A program made the translations under genes and the position numbers. Under the pieces are notes generated by a model, which worked only from the letters and a program-made list of their open reading frames with translations, did not search any database and was not told where the DNA came from. DNA of 64,000 nucleotides from Alistipes timonensis JC136 (GTDB lineage Bacteria; Bacteroidota; Bacteroidia; Bacteroidales; Rikenellaceae): the NCBI RefSeq assembly GCF_900107675.1, contig NZ_FNRI01000002.1, positions 434,001-498,000 of the forward strand, in the 5' to 3' direction. Each line of letters starts with the position of its first letter. Position 1 is the first letter of the stretch. Shown here piece after piece: positions 1-10,071 of this stretch.

Positions 1-2
1 GA

Positions 3-1004
3 TTCACGCCCTTCCTCGACTCGCTGATGCAAAACGGGCTGGTATTCAAACAGATGTACGCCAACGGCACGCGATCGATCCAGGCCATGCCCTCGGTGTT
101 GGGAAGCATCCCGTCGTTCCGCACGCCCTTCGTGCTGATGCCCCAATCGCTGGGCGAGAGCCGCCAGCTGCCCGCGATGCTTGCGGACAAAGGCTATGCG
201 ACGGTCTTCTTCTGCGGTTCGGAACACGGCTCGATGGGCTTCGGGGCCTATGCCCGTTCGGCGGGCGTCGACCGGCTCGTAAGCCGCGAGGATTACGAAG
301 CGCGGCACGGCACGGAGGACTTCGACGGTTATTGGGGCATCTGGGACGAGCCGTTCCTGCAATTCACAGGCGAGGAGCTGGCGGCAATGCCCGAACCGTT
401 CTTCGCCGCGCTGTTCACCCTCTCGTCGCACCACCCGTTCGTGGTGCCCGAGCAGTACGCCGCGACGCTGCCCGACGGCTACACCCGGATTCACAAAGGC
501 GTGGCCTACGACGATCAGGCATTCCGCCGCTTTTTCCACCGCTTCAGCGGCGAGGAGTGGTTCCGCCGCACGATCTTCGTATTCGTCGCCGACCACGTCT
601 CGTCGGAGAAATTCGCCGAAAAGACGCGCTCGTACCCCGGCAACATGCACATCATCGGATTCATCTACACCCCCGACGGCGCCCTGCAGGGCGAGGTGCG
701 GGAGGTTACGCAACAACTGGACATCATGCCCACGGTGCTGGGCCTCACGGGCAACACCGAGCCCTACTTCGCTTTCGGACGCGACGTGCTGAACGAACCG
801 CAGCGGCCCCGGTGGTCAGTGTCGTACGACGGGAAGTTCCGCGCGCTGACCGGCGAGGACGCCGTCGTGCTCGACGATTCGGGCTGCGAGGTGCAGGAGT
901 GTCCGGCCACGCCGGCCGCCGACAGCCTGATGCAGTCGTTCCGGGCGTTGATCCAGCAGTATTACAGCCATATCGAACGCAAGAGTTACACCCCCAATGA
1001 TTGA
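3..1004 (+). CDS. LTA synthase / sulfatase family protein, 3' part (5' end outside window)
   Basis: The reading frame is open from the first complete codon, so the gene begins before the window and only its catalytic C-terminal part is visible. The segment YANGTRS near the start matches the nucleophile region of LTA-synthase-like phosphotransferases and sulfatases (Thr as the likely nucleophile). SSHHPF and the later ADH segment match metal and substrate ligands of the alkaline phosphatase superfamily. Family members sit in the inner membrane and move phosphoglycerol or phosphoethanolamine groups outside the cytoplasm; which substrate applies here cannot be read. The stop overlaps the start of the next gene by 8 bases, so the two are probably translated together. 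Confidence 0.8.
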   Translation, partial: FTPFLDSLMQNGLVFKQMYANGTRSIQAMPSVLGSIPSFRTPFVLMPQSLGESRQLPAMLADKGYATVFFCGSEHGSMGFGAYARSAGVDRLVSREDYEARHGTEDFDGYWGIWDEPFLQFTGEELAAMPEPFFAALFTLSSHHPFVVPEQYAATLPDGYTRIHKGVAYDDQAFRRFFHRFSGEEWFRRTIFVFVADHVSSEKFAEKTRSYPGNMHIIGFIYTPDGALQGEVREVTQQLDIMPTVLGLTGNTEPYFAFGRDVLNEPQRPRWSVSYDGKFRALTGEDAVVLDDSGCEVQECPATPAADSLMQSFRALIQQYYSHIERKSYTPND

Positions 1005-2382
1005 ATTCAAACCCGTGCGCCTCGAAGACCGGGCGGTCATCGAGCGCTATACCATGCCGTCGGGCATCTGCAACTGCGACCTCGCCTTCGCCAACATGTA
1101 CTGCTGGCAGGCGGTGTTCCACAGCGCGTGGGCCGAGATCGACGGATTCCTCGTCATCCGCTTCCAGATCGACGGCGGCGAGCGCATCGGCTACATGCAG
1201 CCCGTCGGCACAGGCGACCTGGGAGCCATCATTCCCTGCCTGCGCGAGGATGCACATGCCCACGGGCAGCGGTTGCGGATCATCGGACTGACGGACGAGG
1301 GCCGCGAGATAATTCGCCGGGTACACCCCTGCCACTTTGCCTTTGAGTCCGACCGCGCATTGGAGGATTACGTCTACAACGCCGACGACCTGCGCAACCT
1401 CACCGGACGCCGTTACCAACCCAAGCGCAACCATATCAACCGCTTCATGTCCGAATACCCCGACTACCGCTACGAGCCCCTGACGCCCGACCGTTTCGAG
1501 GCCTGCATGGCCCTCGAACGCACCTGGAGGCGGGAGCACGAGGGGCACACCTCGGAGCTGTGCGCTGAGCAGCGGGCCATGCAGCGGGCTTTCGAGCACT
1601 TCGAAGAGCTGGGACTGATCGGCGGCTGCATCTACGTCGGGGAGCGTTTGGCGGCTTTCACCTACGGCTCGGCGGTCAACGACCACACGTTCGACACCCA
1701 TGTCGAGAAAGCCTCGACGGAGTTCGACGGCGCTTTCACGATCATCAACAAACTCTTCGCCCAGCATCTTCCCGAGCGTTTCACGCTCATCAACCGCGAG
1801 GAGGACCTCGGGCTGGAGGGACTGCGGCAGGCCAAGCTCTCCTACCACCCCGCTTTCCTCCAGCACAAGTTCACGGCGATCTGCCTGCATCCCGACGAGT
1901 TGGCCTGCAAGGATTTGTGGATGAAATCGTTCGGCGACGACGAACAGTTCGCCGACTCGTTCATCATGCGCTACTATTCGCAGGGCCGGATGCTGACCAC
2001 TGAAGCCGAAGGCCGCACGACGGCGATGCTCCACCTCGTGCCGTTCGACACGGAGCTGGGGCGCACGACCTATATTTACGCCGTGGCGACCGACCCCGCA
2101 TTCCGGGGCCGCGGGCTGGCGTCGCAACTGATGCGCGAAGCGATGCAGACGGTCGCGGAACGCGGCGACGACGCGGCGTTCCTCATCCCGACGCCCGGTC
2201 AGGAGTGGCTGCAGGGATTTTACGGCCGTTTCGGATTCGAAGGAGCCGTGCCGACGGAATTTATCTCGCCGGATAACTTTGATTTCGGAACGGGCGATAC
2301 GGCGACCGACCTGGCGATGGTCTGGCGGCGCGACGCATCGGCCCCGCTGCCGGATACGCTGACGGCGACTTACCGCAAATAA
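997..2382 (+). CDS. DUF2156 / GNAT two-domain acyltransferase-fold protein
   Basis: The 461-residue product has two parts. Residues about 1-290 resemble the DUF2156 domain (the C-terminal domain type of phosphatidylglycerol lysyltransferase), and residues about 310-450 form a GNAT acetyltransferase with the acetyl-CoA loop RGRGLASQL and a C-terminal FYGRFGF segment. Both halves have the GNAT fold, so this is a fusion of two acyltransferase-like domains. The ATG at 997 lies inside the last codons of the upstream LTA-synthase-like gene, indicating coupling. A role in modifying a lipid or an amino-acyl group is inferred from the domain and neighbour; the substrate is unknown. Confidence 0.75.
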   Translation: MIEFKPVRLEDRAVIERYTMPSGICNCDLAFANMYCWQAVFHSAWAEIDGFLVIRFQIDGGERIGYMQPVGTGDLGAIIPCLREDAHAHGQRLRIIGLTDEGREIIRRVHPCHFAFESDRALEDYVYNADDLRNLTGRRYQPKRNHINRFMSEYPDYRYEPLTPDRFEACMALERTWRREHEGHTSELCAEQRAMQRAFEHFEELGLIGGCIYVGERLAAFTYGSAVNDHTFDTHVEKASTEFDGAFTIINKLFAQHLPERFTLINREEDLGLEGLRQAKLSYHPAFLQHKFTAICLHPDELACKDLWMKSFGDDEQFADSFIMRYYSQGRMLTTEAEGRTTAMLHLVPFDTELGRTTYIYAVATDPAFRGRGLASQLMREAMQTVAERGDDAAFLIPTPGQEWLQGFYGRFGFEGAVPTEFISPDNFDFGTGDTATDLAMVWRRDASAPLPDTLTATYRK

Positions 2383-2433
2383 CGACATTCAGCAATTCCC
2401 GGTCAGTGCGGTACAGATGTCGTGCATCGTGAA

Positions 2434-2480
2434 AAATCCCCGGATGGGTAGTCCTCAACGGACGTCCCATTCGGGGATTT
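2434..2480. terminator. Bidirectional terminator between the DUF2156 gene and folD
   Basis: The arms AAATCCCCGGATGGG and CCCATTCGGGGATTT pair over 15 positions (one G-T) around a 17-base loop. It lies between two convergent genes and has A/T flanks on both sides, so it can end transcription from either strand. Confidence 0.75.
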
Positions 2481-2507
2481 GAAGGATGTACGACAGGTGT
2501 GCCGGAA

Positions 2508-3353
2508 TCACCGGGAATTTAAGAAGCATTCGATGGTATTCTCCATCAGGCAGCAGATCGTCATCGGCCCGACACCGCCCGGAACGGGGGTAATGACCGA
2601 AGCTTTGGGTTCGATGGCCGCGAAATCGACATCGCCGCACAGCTTGCCCGTCTCCGGATCGCGGTTGACACCCACGTCGATCACCACAGTTCCCTCCGAC
2701 ACCATGTCGGCGGTGACGAACTTCGGACGCCCGATGGCCACCACCAGAATCTCCGCCCCGCGCGTCACTTCGGCCAGGTCGCGCGTACGGCTGTGGGCCA
2801 TCGTCACCGTGGCGTTCGCGTCGAGCAGCAGTTTCGAGACGGGAAGCCCCACGATATTGCTGCGCCCGATCACCACAGCGCGCTTGCCGGCGATCTCCAC
2901 ACCGGCGGCCCGCAGCATTTTGAGGATGCCTTTCGGGGTGCAGGGGAGCGTGCAGGGCTGTTTCTGCCACAGCGCCGCGACGTTCAGGGGGTGGAAGCCG
3001 TCGACATCCTTCGACTTGTCGATGGCGGCGATCACCTTGTCCTCGTCGATGTGCTTGGGCAGGGGCAGCTGGACCAGGATGCCGTCCACCTCGTCGTCGA
3101 GGTTCAGCGCCGCAATGATGTCCAGCAGTTCGGCCTCGGTGACCGACTCCGGCTTGCGGATCGTGGTGTTGCGGATGCCCACCTCGGCCGAAGCCTTGGC
3201 CTTGCCGGTCACATAGCTCACGCTGCCGGGGTCCTCGCCCACGAGGATCACCACCAGATGGGGCACACGCCCGTATTTCGCGGGGAAGGTCTTCACCTCG
3301 TCCGCCATTTCGAGTTTCAGTTTCGCTGAGAGTTCTTTTCCGCTGATTATCAT
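2508..3353 (-). CDS. folD: Bifunctional methylenetetrahydrofolate dehydrogenase / methenyltetrahydrofolate cyclohydrolase
   Basis: FolD makes 10-formyl-tetrahydrofolate, the one-carbon donor used by PurN and PurH encoded in the same operon. The 281-residue length is normal. The active-site segment SVSYVTGK ends with the catalytic Lys at about residue 51; QLPLP and KDVDGFHP follow, and GRSNIVGLP marks the NADP-binding half. It is the last gene of the purine operon, 10 bases after purD, and ends before a strong terminator. Its place there fits one-carbon supply for the pathway. Confidence 0.95.
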   Translation of the reverse strand: MIISGKELSAKLKLEMADEVKTFPAKYGRVPHLVVILVGEDPGSVSYVTGKAKASAEVGIRNTTIRKPESVTEAELLDIIAALNLDDEVDGILVQLPLPKHIDEDKVIAAIDKSKDVDGFHPLNVAALWQKQPCTLPCTPKGILKMLRAAGVEIAGKRAVVIGRSNIVGLPVSKLLLDANATVTMAHSRTRDLAEVTRGAEILVVAIGRPKFVTADMVSEGTVVIDVGVNRDPETGKLCGDVDFAAIEPKASVITPVPGGVGPMTICCLMENTIECFLNSR

Positions 3354-3363
3354 AGATTTCGTT

Positions 3364-4611
<1,248 letters not shown>

Positions 4612-4690
4612 AGAAAATAAGATAAAATTTTCCACCGCTTTCAGGCTGTCGATCGATGTATTCACGGCGTTCCGCCGTGTTTACAAGTCT

Positions 4691-4730
4691 GACCCCACCC
4701 CAAACCCCTCCCTCGGGAGGGGCTTGTCGC
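4691..4730. repeat. Short GC palindrome in the purH-purD gap
   Basis: CCCCTCCC-TC-GGGAGGGG at 4705-4722 is a perfect 8-base inverted repeat inside GACCCCACCCCAAAC...GGCTTGTCGC. This kind of motif commonly recurs in intergenic DNA, so it may be an interspersed repeat. It has no T-run on the minus strand and is probably not a terminator. The rest of 4612-4754 shows nothing else. Confidence 0.45.
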
Positions 4731-4754
4731 ACGCGACCGGAAATACGTTAAAAA

Positions 4755-6284
4755 TTAATGCTTAAAGTGTCTCTCACCCGTGAATACCATCGCAATGCCC
4801 TTCTCGTCGGCCATTTTGACCGAATCCTCATCGCGGACCGAACCGCCGGGCTGCACGATCGCCGTCACGCCGTATTCGGCGGCCAGCGTCACGCAGTCGT
4901 CGAAGGGGAAAAATCCGTCCGACGCCAGCACAAGCCCCTCGGTGACACCCGCGGCATGCGCCTGTTTCAGGGCGATCTCCGCCGAGCCGATGCGGTTCAT
5001 CTGTCCGGCGCCGACGCCCAGCGTACGGCCGTCCTTCACCGCCACGATGGCGTTCGACTTCACGTGTTTGACGATGTGCCAGCCGAAATTCAGGTCCTCC
5101 ATCTGCTCCGGGGCGGGCTTCGCCTTCGTGACGCACATATCGGCCGTAACGGCCTTCGTAGCCACGTCGAGGTCCTGCACCAGCAGACCGCCGTTGACGC
5201 TCACATACTGCTTGGGATCGACGGCGCCCTTGTCCATGCTGACTTCGAGCAGGCGCAGGTTCTTCTTCGTGCAAAGCACCTCGAGCGCTCCCTCGTCGAA
5301 TTTCGGGGCCATGATGATCTCCAAAAAGATCGGCTTCATCAGCTCGGCGGCCTCTTTCGTCACCGTGCAGTTCGTGGCCACGATACCGCCGAAGATCGAC
5401 ACCTTGTCGGCTTCATAAGCCTTAGTCCACGCCTCCACGACATCCTTACCCGTGGCCGCACCGCAGGGATTCATGTGTTTCAGGCCCACGCAGAACGGCT
5501 TGTCGAACTCACGCACGATGCACAGCGCAGCGTTGGCGTCCTGAATATTGTTGTACGACAACTCCTTGCCGTTGAGCTGTTTGGCAAAGGCCAGCGAATA
5601 GGGAACCTCCTTCTCCTCGCGGTAGAACCTGGCCGACTGGTGGGGGTTCTCGCCGTAGCGCAACGACTGCACGAGGTCGAATTCGAGGAACAGTTTTTCG
5701 TTCAGGCCCGCCTGCGCACGCATATAGGTCGCAATCATCGCGTCGTATTCGGCAGTGTGCGTATAGGCTTTTGCCGAGAGCTTCAGGCGCGTGGCCTTCT
5801 CGGTGTTGCCGCCGGCGCGAATCTCGTTCAAAATCACCTCATAATCCGCGGGGTCGCAGACCACCGTCACGTCGGCCCAGTTCTTGGCCGCCGAACGCAG
5901 CATCGAGGGACCGCCGATGTCGATGTTCTCGATGGCATCCTCCATCTTCACACCGGGCGTCTCGATCGTCCAGCGGAACGGATAGAGGTTCACGCAGACC
6001 AGGTCGATAAACTCGATGTGGTTATCTTTCAGGGCTTTCAGATGCTCCGGATCGTCGCGGCGGGCCAGCAGGCCGCCGTGCACGTTCGGATGCAGGGTCT
6101 TCACACGGCCGTCGCAAATCTCGGGAAATCCCGTGACGTCGCTGATGTTGATTACCTCCACACCGCTGTCGGCCAGCAGTTTCATCGTGCCGCCCGTGGC
6201 GATCACCTCCCAGCCCAGGGCCCGCAGTCCCTTGGCGAACTCCACGACACCGGTTTTGTCGCTTACGCTTATTAATGCTCGCAT
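4755..6284 (-). CDS. purH: Bifunctional AICAR transformylase / IMP cyclohydrolase
   Basis: PurH carries out the last two steps to IMP: formylation of AICAR, then ring closure. The 509-residue length is typical. The N-terminal MGS-like cyclohydrolase domain shows VKTLHPNVHGG (61-71) and GGPSMLR (124-130). The transformylase domain shows RYGENPHQ (209-216) and the catalytic K269-H270 in LKHMNPCGAATG. Its ATG shares one base with the purN stop (TAATG), so translation is likely coupled. Confidence 0.96.
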   Translation of the reverse strand: MRALISVSDKTGVVEFAKGLRALGWEVIATGGTMKLLADSGVEVINISDVTGFPEICDGRVKTLHPNVHGGLLARRDDPEHLKALKDNHIEFIDLVCVNLYPFRWTIETPGVKMEDAIENIDIGGPSMLRSAAKNWADVTVVCDPADYEVILNEIRAGGNTEKATRLKLSAKAYTHTAEYDAMIATYMRAQAGLNEKLFLEFDLVQSLRYGENPHQSARFYREEKEVPYSLAFAKQLNGKELSYNNIQDANAALCIVREFDKPFCVGLKHMNPCGAATGKDVVEAWTKAYEADKVSIFGGIVATNCTVTKEAAELMKPIFLEIIMAPKFDEGALEVLCTKKNLRLLEVSMDKGAVDPKQYVSVNGGLLVQDLDVATKAVTADMCVTKAKPAPEQMEDLNFGWHIVKHVKSNAIVAVKDGRTLGVGAGQMNRIGSAEIALKQAHAAGVTEGLVLASDGFFPFDDCVTLAAEYGVTAIVQPGGSVRDEDSVKMADEKGIAMVFTGERHFKH

Positions 6285-6844
6285 TATTCGATCAGTTTTT
6301 TAATAGTTTCAATGTATAACGGATATTCCACGGCATGAATCATCGCTTCCAGTTCCCCGATGTCATTGCCCTCGTAGGGAAAAGCCCGCTGGGCGATGAT
6401 GCGCCCGCCGTCGAGCTCACCGTCGACGTAGTGGATCGTCACGCCGAAGACTTTGACGCCGTATTCCAACGCCTGTTCGATGGCATGAGCGCCCCGGAAA
6501 GCCGGCAGCAGCGACGGATGGATGTTGATGATCCGCCCCCCGTAGGCTCCCAGCAGTTCGTCGCCGATGATGCGCATGTAGCCCGCCAGGCAGACCAGCT
6601 CCACGCCCGCGGCATCCAACCGTGCGATGATCTCCCGCTCGTAATCGGCCTTCGAAGCGTACTGCTTCGGGGCGAAGACAAATGCCGCAACCCCGTGCTC
6701 CGCAGCCCTTTCGACCACCTTCGCACCGGGCTTGTCGCAGACCATCAGCACCACTTCGGCAGCCAGTTCGCCCCGCTCGCAGGCCCGGACGATGGCTTCG
6801 AAATTGGTGCCGCTGCCGCTGGCGAATACCGCAAGGCGCCGCAT
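6284..6844 (-). CDS. purN: Phosphoribosylglycinamide formyltransferase (folate-dependent)
   Basis: PurN transfers a formyl group from 10-formyl-THF to GAR. The product is 186 residues from the Met at 6844 (MRRLAVFASGSGTN), chosen because it starts just after the purM stop; the longer frame from 6865 would overlap purM. SGSGTN binds phosphate, and the catalytic Asn-His-Asp triad is visible as INIHPS and YVDGELDGG. The gene ends in a TAATG overlap with purH. Confidence 0.95.
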   Translation of the reverse strand: MRRLAVFASGSGTNFEAIVRACERGELAAEVVLMVCDKPGAKVVERAAEHGVAAFVFAPKQYASKADYEREIIARLDAAGVELVCLAGYMRIIGDELLGAYGGRIINIHPSLLPAFRGAHAIEQALEYGVKVFGVTIHYVDGELDGGRIIAQRAFPYEGNDIGELEAMIHAVEYPLYIETIKKLIE

Positions 6845-6848
6845 CCCT

Positions 6849-7874
6849 CTATCGGATGACAACACCCTCGGTGTCGGTTACGCGTCCGATGACCGAGGCC
6901 CGTTCGCCCTGTGCCGTGAGGATGTCGATGGCCTTCTGCGCCTCGCCCGCGTCGAGGGCGATGACCATGCCGATACCCATGTTGAAGATGTTGAACATCT
7001 CGCGGTGGGCTACCTTGCCGTATTTCTCGAGGAAGCGGAACACGGGCAGAATCTCCCACGTGCCCTCCTCGATCTCGATGCCCTGGCCTTCGTGCAGGAT
7101 GCGGGGGATGTTCTCGTCGAAACCGCCGCCCGTGATGTGGCTGATGCCGTGCACGTCGCAGTTGCGGATCACCTCCAACACCTGCTTCACGTAAATCTTC
7201 GTCGGCGTGAGCAGCACCTCGCCGAGCTGTTTGTTCGACAGTTCGGGATAGGACTCGCGCAGGTTCAGGCAGTTGTCCGAAACGATCTTGCGCACGAGGC
7301 TGAAGCCGTTGGAGTGCACGCCGCTCGAAGCGATCCCCACGAGCACGTCGCCCGCTTTGACTTTCGATCCGTCGATCAGCTTCGACTTCTCCACGACACC
7401 CACCGTGAATCCGGCGATGTCGTATTCGCCCTCGGCATACATGCCCGGCATTTCGGCGGTCTCGCCGCCCACCAGCGCACAGCCGGCCTGCCGGCAGCCG
7501 TCGGCGACGCCGGCGACGATGGCTTCGATCTTCTGGGGTTCGTTGCGGCCCACGGCCACATAATCGAGGAACTCCAGCGGTTCGGCGCCCTGCGCCAGCA
7601 CGTCGTTGACGCACATGGCCACGGCGTCAATGCCGATCGTGTCGTGCTTGTCCATCTCGAAGGCCAGTTTGAGCTTGGTGCCCACGCCGTCGGTGCCGCT
7701 TACGAGCACCGGCTCCTTCACGTTCAGGGCCGAGAGGTCGAACATCCCGCCGAAGGCGCCGATGTTGCCCATCACTCCCGGACGCGAGGTCGAAGCCACA
7801 TGCTTTTTGATGCGCCGCACCACTTCATACCCGGCTTCGAGATTCACGCCGGCCTTTTCATAACTTTGAGCCAT
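6849..7874 (-). CDS. purM: Phosphoribosylformylglycinamidine cyclo-ligase (AIR synthetase)
   Basis: PurM closes the imidazole ring of FGAM to give AIR using ATP. The 341-residue product has GTDGVGTKLK in the N-terminal half and the strongly conserved GGETAEMPGMY at about residue 152, both signatures of AIR synthetase in the PurM/PurL superfamily. It lies 22 bases after purF and 4 bases before the purN start. Confidence 0.96.
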   Translation of the reverse strand: MAQSYEKAGVNLEAGYEVVRRIKKHVASTSRPGVMGNIGAFGGMFDLSALNVKEPVLVSGTDGVGTKLKLAFEMDKHDTIGIDAVAMCVNDVLAQGAEPLEFLDYVAVGRNEPQKIEAIVAGVADGCRQAGCALVGGETAEMPGMYAEGEYDIAGFTVGVVEKSKLIDGSKVKAGDVLVGIASSGVHSNGFSLVRKIVSDNCLNLRESYPELSNKQLGEVLLTPTKIYVKQVLEVIRNCDVHGISHITGGGFDENIPRILHEGQGIEIEEGTWEILPVFRFLEKYGKVAHREMFNIFNMGIGMVIALDAGEAQKAIDILTAQGERASVIGRVTDTEGVVIR

Positions 7875-7896
7875 AGAATTTATGGTTTAAGATTTT

Positions 7897-9315
7897 CTAA
7901 CATTTTACGTCTTTGTTGACCTCCTCGAGCGACTGGTACAGCGCCGTGGGATAGCGTCCCGTGAAGCAGGCCATGCAAAGCTCACTGCAGCCGCCGGCCT
8001 CCAGCAACGACGCGGGCGAGAGGAATACCAGCGAATCAGCGCCGATCTCCTCACACACGGCCTCGGGATTCTTGCGGGCCGAGATCAGTTCGTCATAGGT
8101 CGAGGTGTCCACTCCGTAAAAACAAGGACTGATCATCGGGGGGCTGGCGATGCGCACGTGCACCTCGGTAGCTCCCGCCTCCTTCAGCATCGTGACGATG
8201 CGCCGCGAAGTGGTGCCGCGCACGATCGAGTCGTCGACCAGCACCACACGCTTGCCTTTGACAATCGAGCGCACGGCCGAAAGTTTCATCCGCACACCCT
8301 TCTCCCGCAACTCTTGGGTCGGCTGAATGAACGTGCGACCGATATACTTGTTCTTAATCAGCCCCATTTCATAGGGCAGTCCGCTCGCCTCGGCATAACC
8401 CATCGCGGCGCTGAGACTCGAATCGGGCACGCCGACCACGATGTCCGCATCGGCGGGAGCCTCCTTGTAGAGCAGGCGTCCCGATTCCTTGCGGTAGGCA
8501 TGGACGTTGCGGCCGTCGATGTCGCTGTCCGGGCGTGCGAAATAGATATACTCCATCGAACACATTTCGTGACGCTTGTACATCGAGTAGTCGCGGCTGC
8601 GAATACCCTGTTTGTCGATCGTCACGATCTCGCCCGGCTCCACGTCGCGCACGAACTCCGCGCCCAGCACATCGAAAGCGCAGGTCTCGCTCGAGACCAC
8701 CCAGCCGTCGCCCAGCCGTCCGATCGACAGCGGGCGCAGACCGTACTTGTCGCGGCAGGCGTAGATGCGGTTGGCCGTCATAATCAGGAACGCGAAAGCG
8801 CCCTCGAGCATGTTCAGCGCGTCGATGATCGAGAAGATGCGCGGCCGGTCGTGGTAGCGCGTCTCCTTTTTGATGAGGTGGGCCAGAATCTCGCTGTCGG
8901 AAGTCGACTGAAACAGGCTTCCCTTGTTCTCGAGATGGCGGCGCAGCAGTTCCGAATTGACGATGTTACCGTTATGCGCCAATGCGAAATCGCCCGTATT
9001 GTGGCGGAAAAGGAACGGCTGGACATTCTCCATGCCGCCGCCCCCGGCCGTGGTATAGCGCACATGGCCGATAGCCGTCGCCCCTTTCAGGGTAGCAAGT
9101 TTCTCCTCGTTGAAAACCTCGGTCACCAACCCCTCGCCCTTGATGTGGCGGAAGGAGCCGTTCTCATCCACCGAGACGATGCCGGTACCCTCCTGCCCGC
9201 GGTGCTGCAGGGCATGAAGGCCGTAGTAAGTCAGCGACGCGGCGTTCGGCACCCCGTAGATGCCGAAAACCCCGCACTCCTCGTGCAATTCGCGGTCGCG
9301 GATCACTTCCATCAT
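7897..9315 (-). CDS. purF: Amidophosphoribosyltransferase
   Basis: PurF makes phosphoribosylamine from PRPP and glutamine, the committed step of purine synthesis. The nucleophile is Cys14 (EECGVFG), preceded by a 13-residue stretch that would be a cleaved propeptide, as in the Bacillus-type enzyme. LQHRGQEG is in the glutaminase domain and VVLVDDSIVRGTTS is the PRPP loop. Cysteines in HEMCSM, SPCFYG and CSELCMAC match the ligands of the Fe-S form of the enzyme. It lies 1 base from purC. Feedback inhibition by purine nucleotides is a family property. Confidence 0.96.
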   Translation of the reverse strand: MMEVIRDRELHEECGVFGIYGVPNAASLTYYGLHALQHRGQEGTGIVSVDENGSFRHIKGEGLVTEVFNEEKLATLKGATAIGHVRYTTAGGGGMENVQPFLFRHNTGDFALAHNGNIVNSELLRRHLENKGSLFQSTSDSEILAHLIKKETRYHDRPRIFSIIDALNMLEGAFAFLIMTANRIYACRDKYGLRPLSIGRLGDGWVVSSETCAFDVLGAEFVRDVEPGEIVTIDKQGIRSRDYSMYKRHEMCSMEYIYFARPDSDIDGRNVHAYRKESGRLLYKEAPADADIVVGVPDSSLSAAMGYAEASGLPYEMGLIKNKYIGRTFIQPTQELREKGVRMKLSAVRSIVKGKRVVLVDDSIVRGTTSRRIVTMLKEAGATEVHVRIASPPMISPCFYGVDTSTYDELISARKNPEAVCEEIGADSLVFLSPASLLEAGGCSELCMACFTGRYPTALYQSLEEVNKDVKC

Positions 9316-9316
9316 C

Positions 9317-10033
9317 TTAGGCGGTGATTTTTTTCAGACGTGCCAGAATCTCCTCGTAAGCCTCGCGGACCTTGCCCAGATCGCGGCGGAAACGGTCCTT
9401 GTCGAGTTTCTCGTTGGTCGTGGCGTCCCACAGGCGGCAGGTGTCGGGCGACACCTCGTCGGCCAGCACGATCTCGCCGTCCAACGTCTTGCCGAACTCG
9501 ATCTTAAAGTCCACCAGCTTAATGTTCATCTTCAGGAACAGCTCCTTCAGCACCTCGTTGATCTTGGCCGTCATGGCGTACATCTCGTTCAGCTCCTCGT
9601 AGGTGGCGGCGCCGAGCGCTACGGCGTGGTGGTCGTTGATCAGCGGGTCGCCCAGCTCGTCCTTCTTGTAGCAGATGTCGAAAATGACGTTCGAAGGCTG
9701 CGTACCCTCCTCGATGCCGAGACGCTGGGCCATCGAACCGGCGATGACGTTGCGCACGATCACTTCCAGCGGAATGATCTCGACACGGCGGCAAATCTGG
9801 TCGCGGTCGTTGACGGTCTCGACATAGTGGGTCTTGACGCCCGCCTTCTGGAGCTCTTTGAAAATGATCGTCGAAATGGCATTGTTCAGCACGCCCTTTC
9901 CTTCGATCGTGGCCTTCTTGATGTTGTTGAAAGCCGTAGCCGCATCCTTGTAGTGGATGATGATCTTATCGGGATCGTCGGTGCGGAAAACCTGTTTTGC
10001 CTTGCCCTCGTAGAGCATTTCGAGCTGTTTCAT
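9317..10033 (-). CDS. purC: SAICAR synthase
   Basis: PurC couples aspartate to CAIR with ATP. The 238-residue product is of the short Bacillus-like type, starting MKQLEMLYEGKAKQVF. LVDFKIEFG and the active-site DEVSPDTCRLWD are family hallmarks. It follows the phosphoesterase lipoprotein gene by 38 bases and precedes purF almost without a gap. Confidence 0.95.
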   Translation of the reverse strand: MKQLEMLYEGKAKQVFRTDDPDKIIIHYKDAATAFNNIKKATIEGKGVLNNAISTIIFKELQKAGVKTHYVETVNDRDQICRRVEIIPLEVIVRNVIAGSMAQRLGIEEGTQPSNVIFDICYKKDELGDPLINDHHAVALGAATYEELNEMYAMTAKINEVLKELFLKMNIKLVDFKIEFGKTLDGEIVLADEVSPDTCRLWDATTNEKLDKDRFRRDLGKVREAYEEILARLKKITA

Positions 10034-10071
10034 GGTGTTTTTGTGTTTTTGGTGTTTATCGATTCATTGTT

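Noticed and set aside
745..2388. 547-codon minus-strand frame
   Set aside because: Antisense of the DUF2156/GNAT gene, low-complexity Arg-rich product.
4758..6275. 505-codon plus-strand frame
   Set aside because: Antisense of purH.
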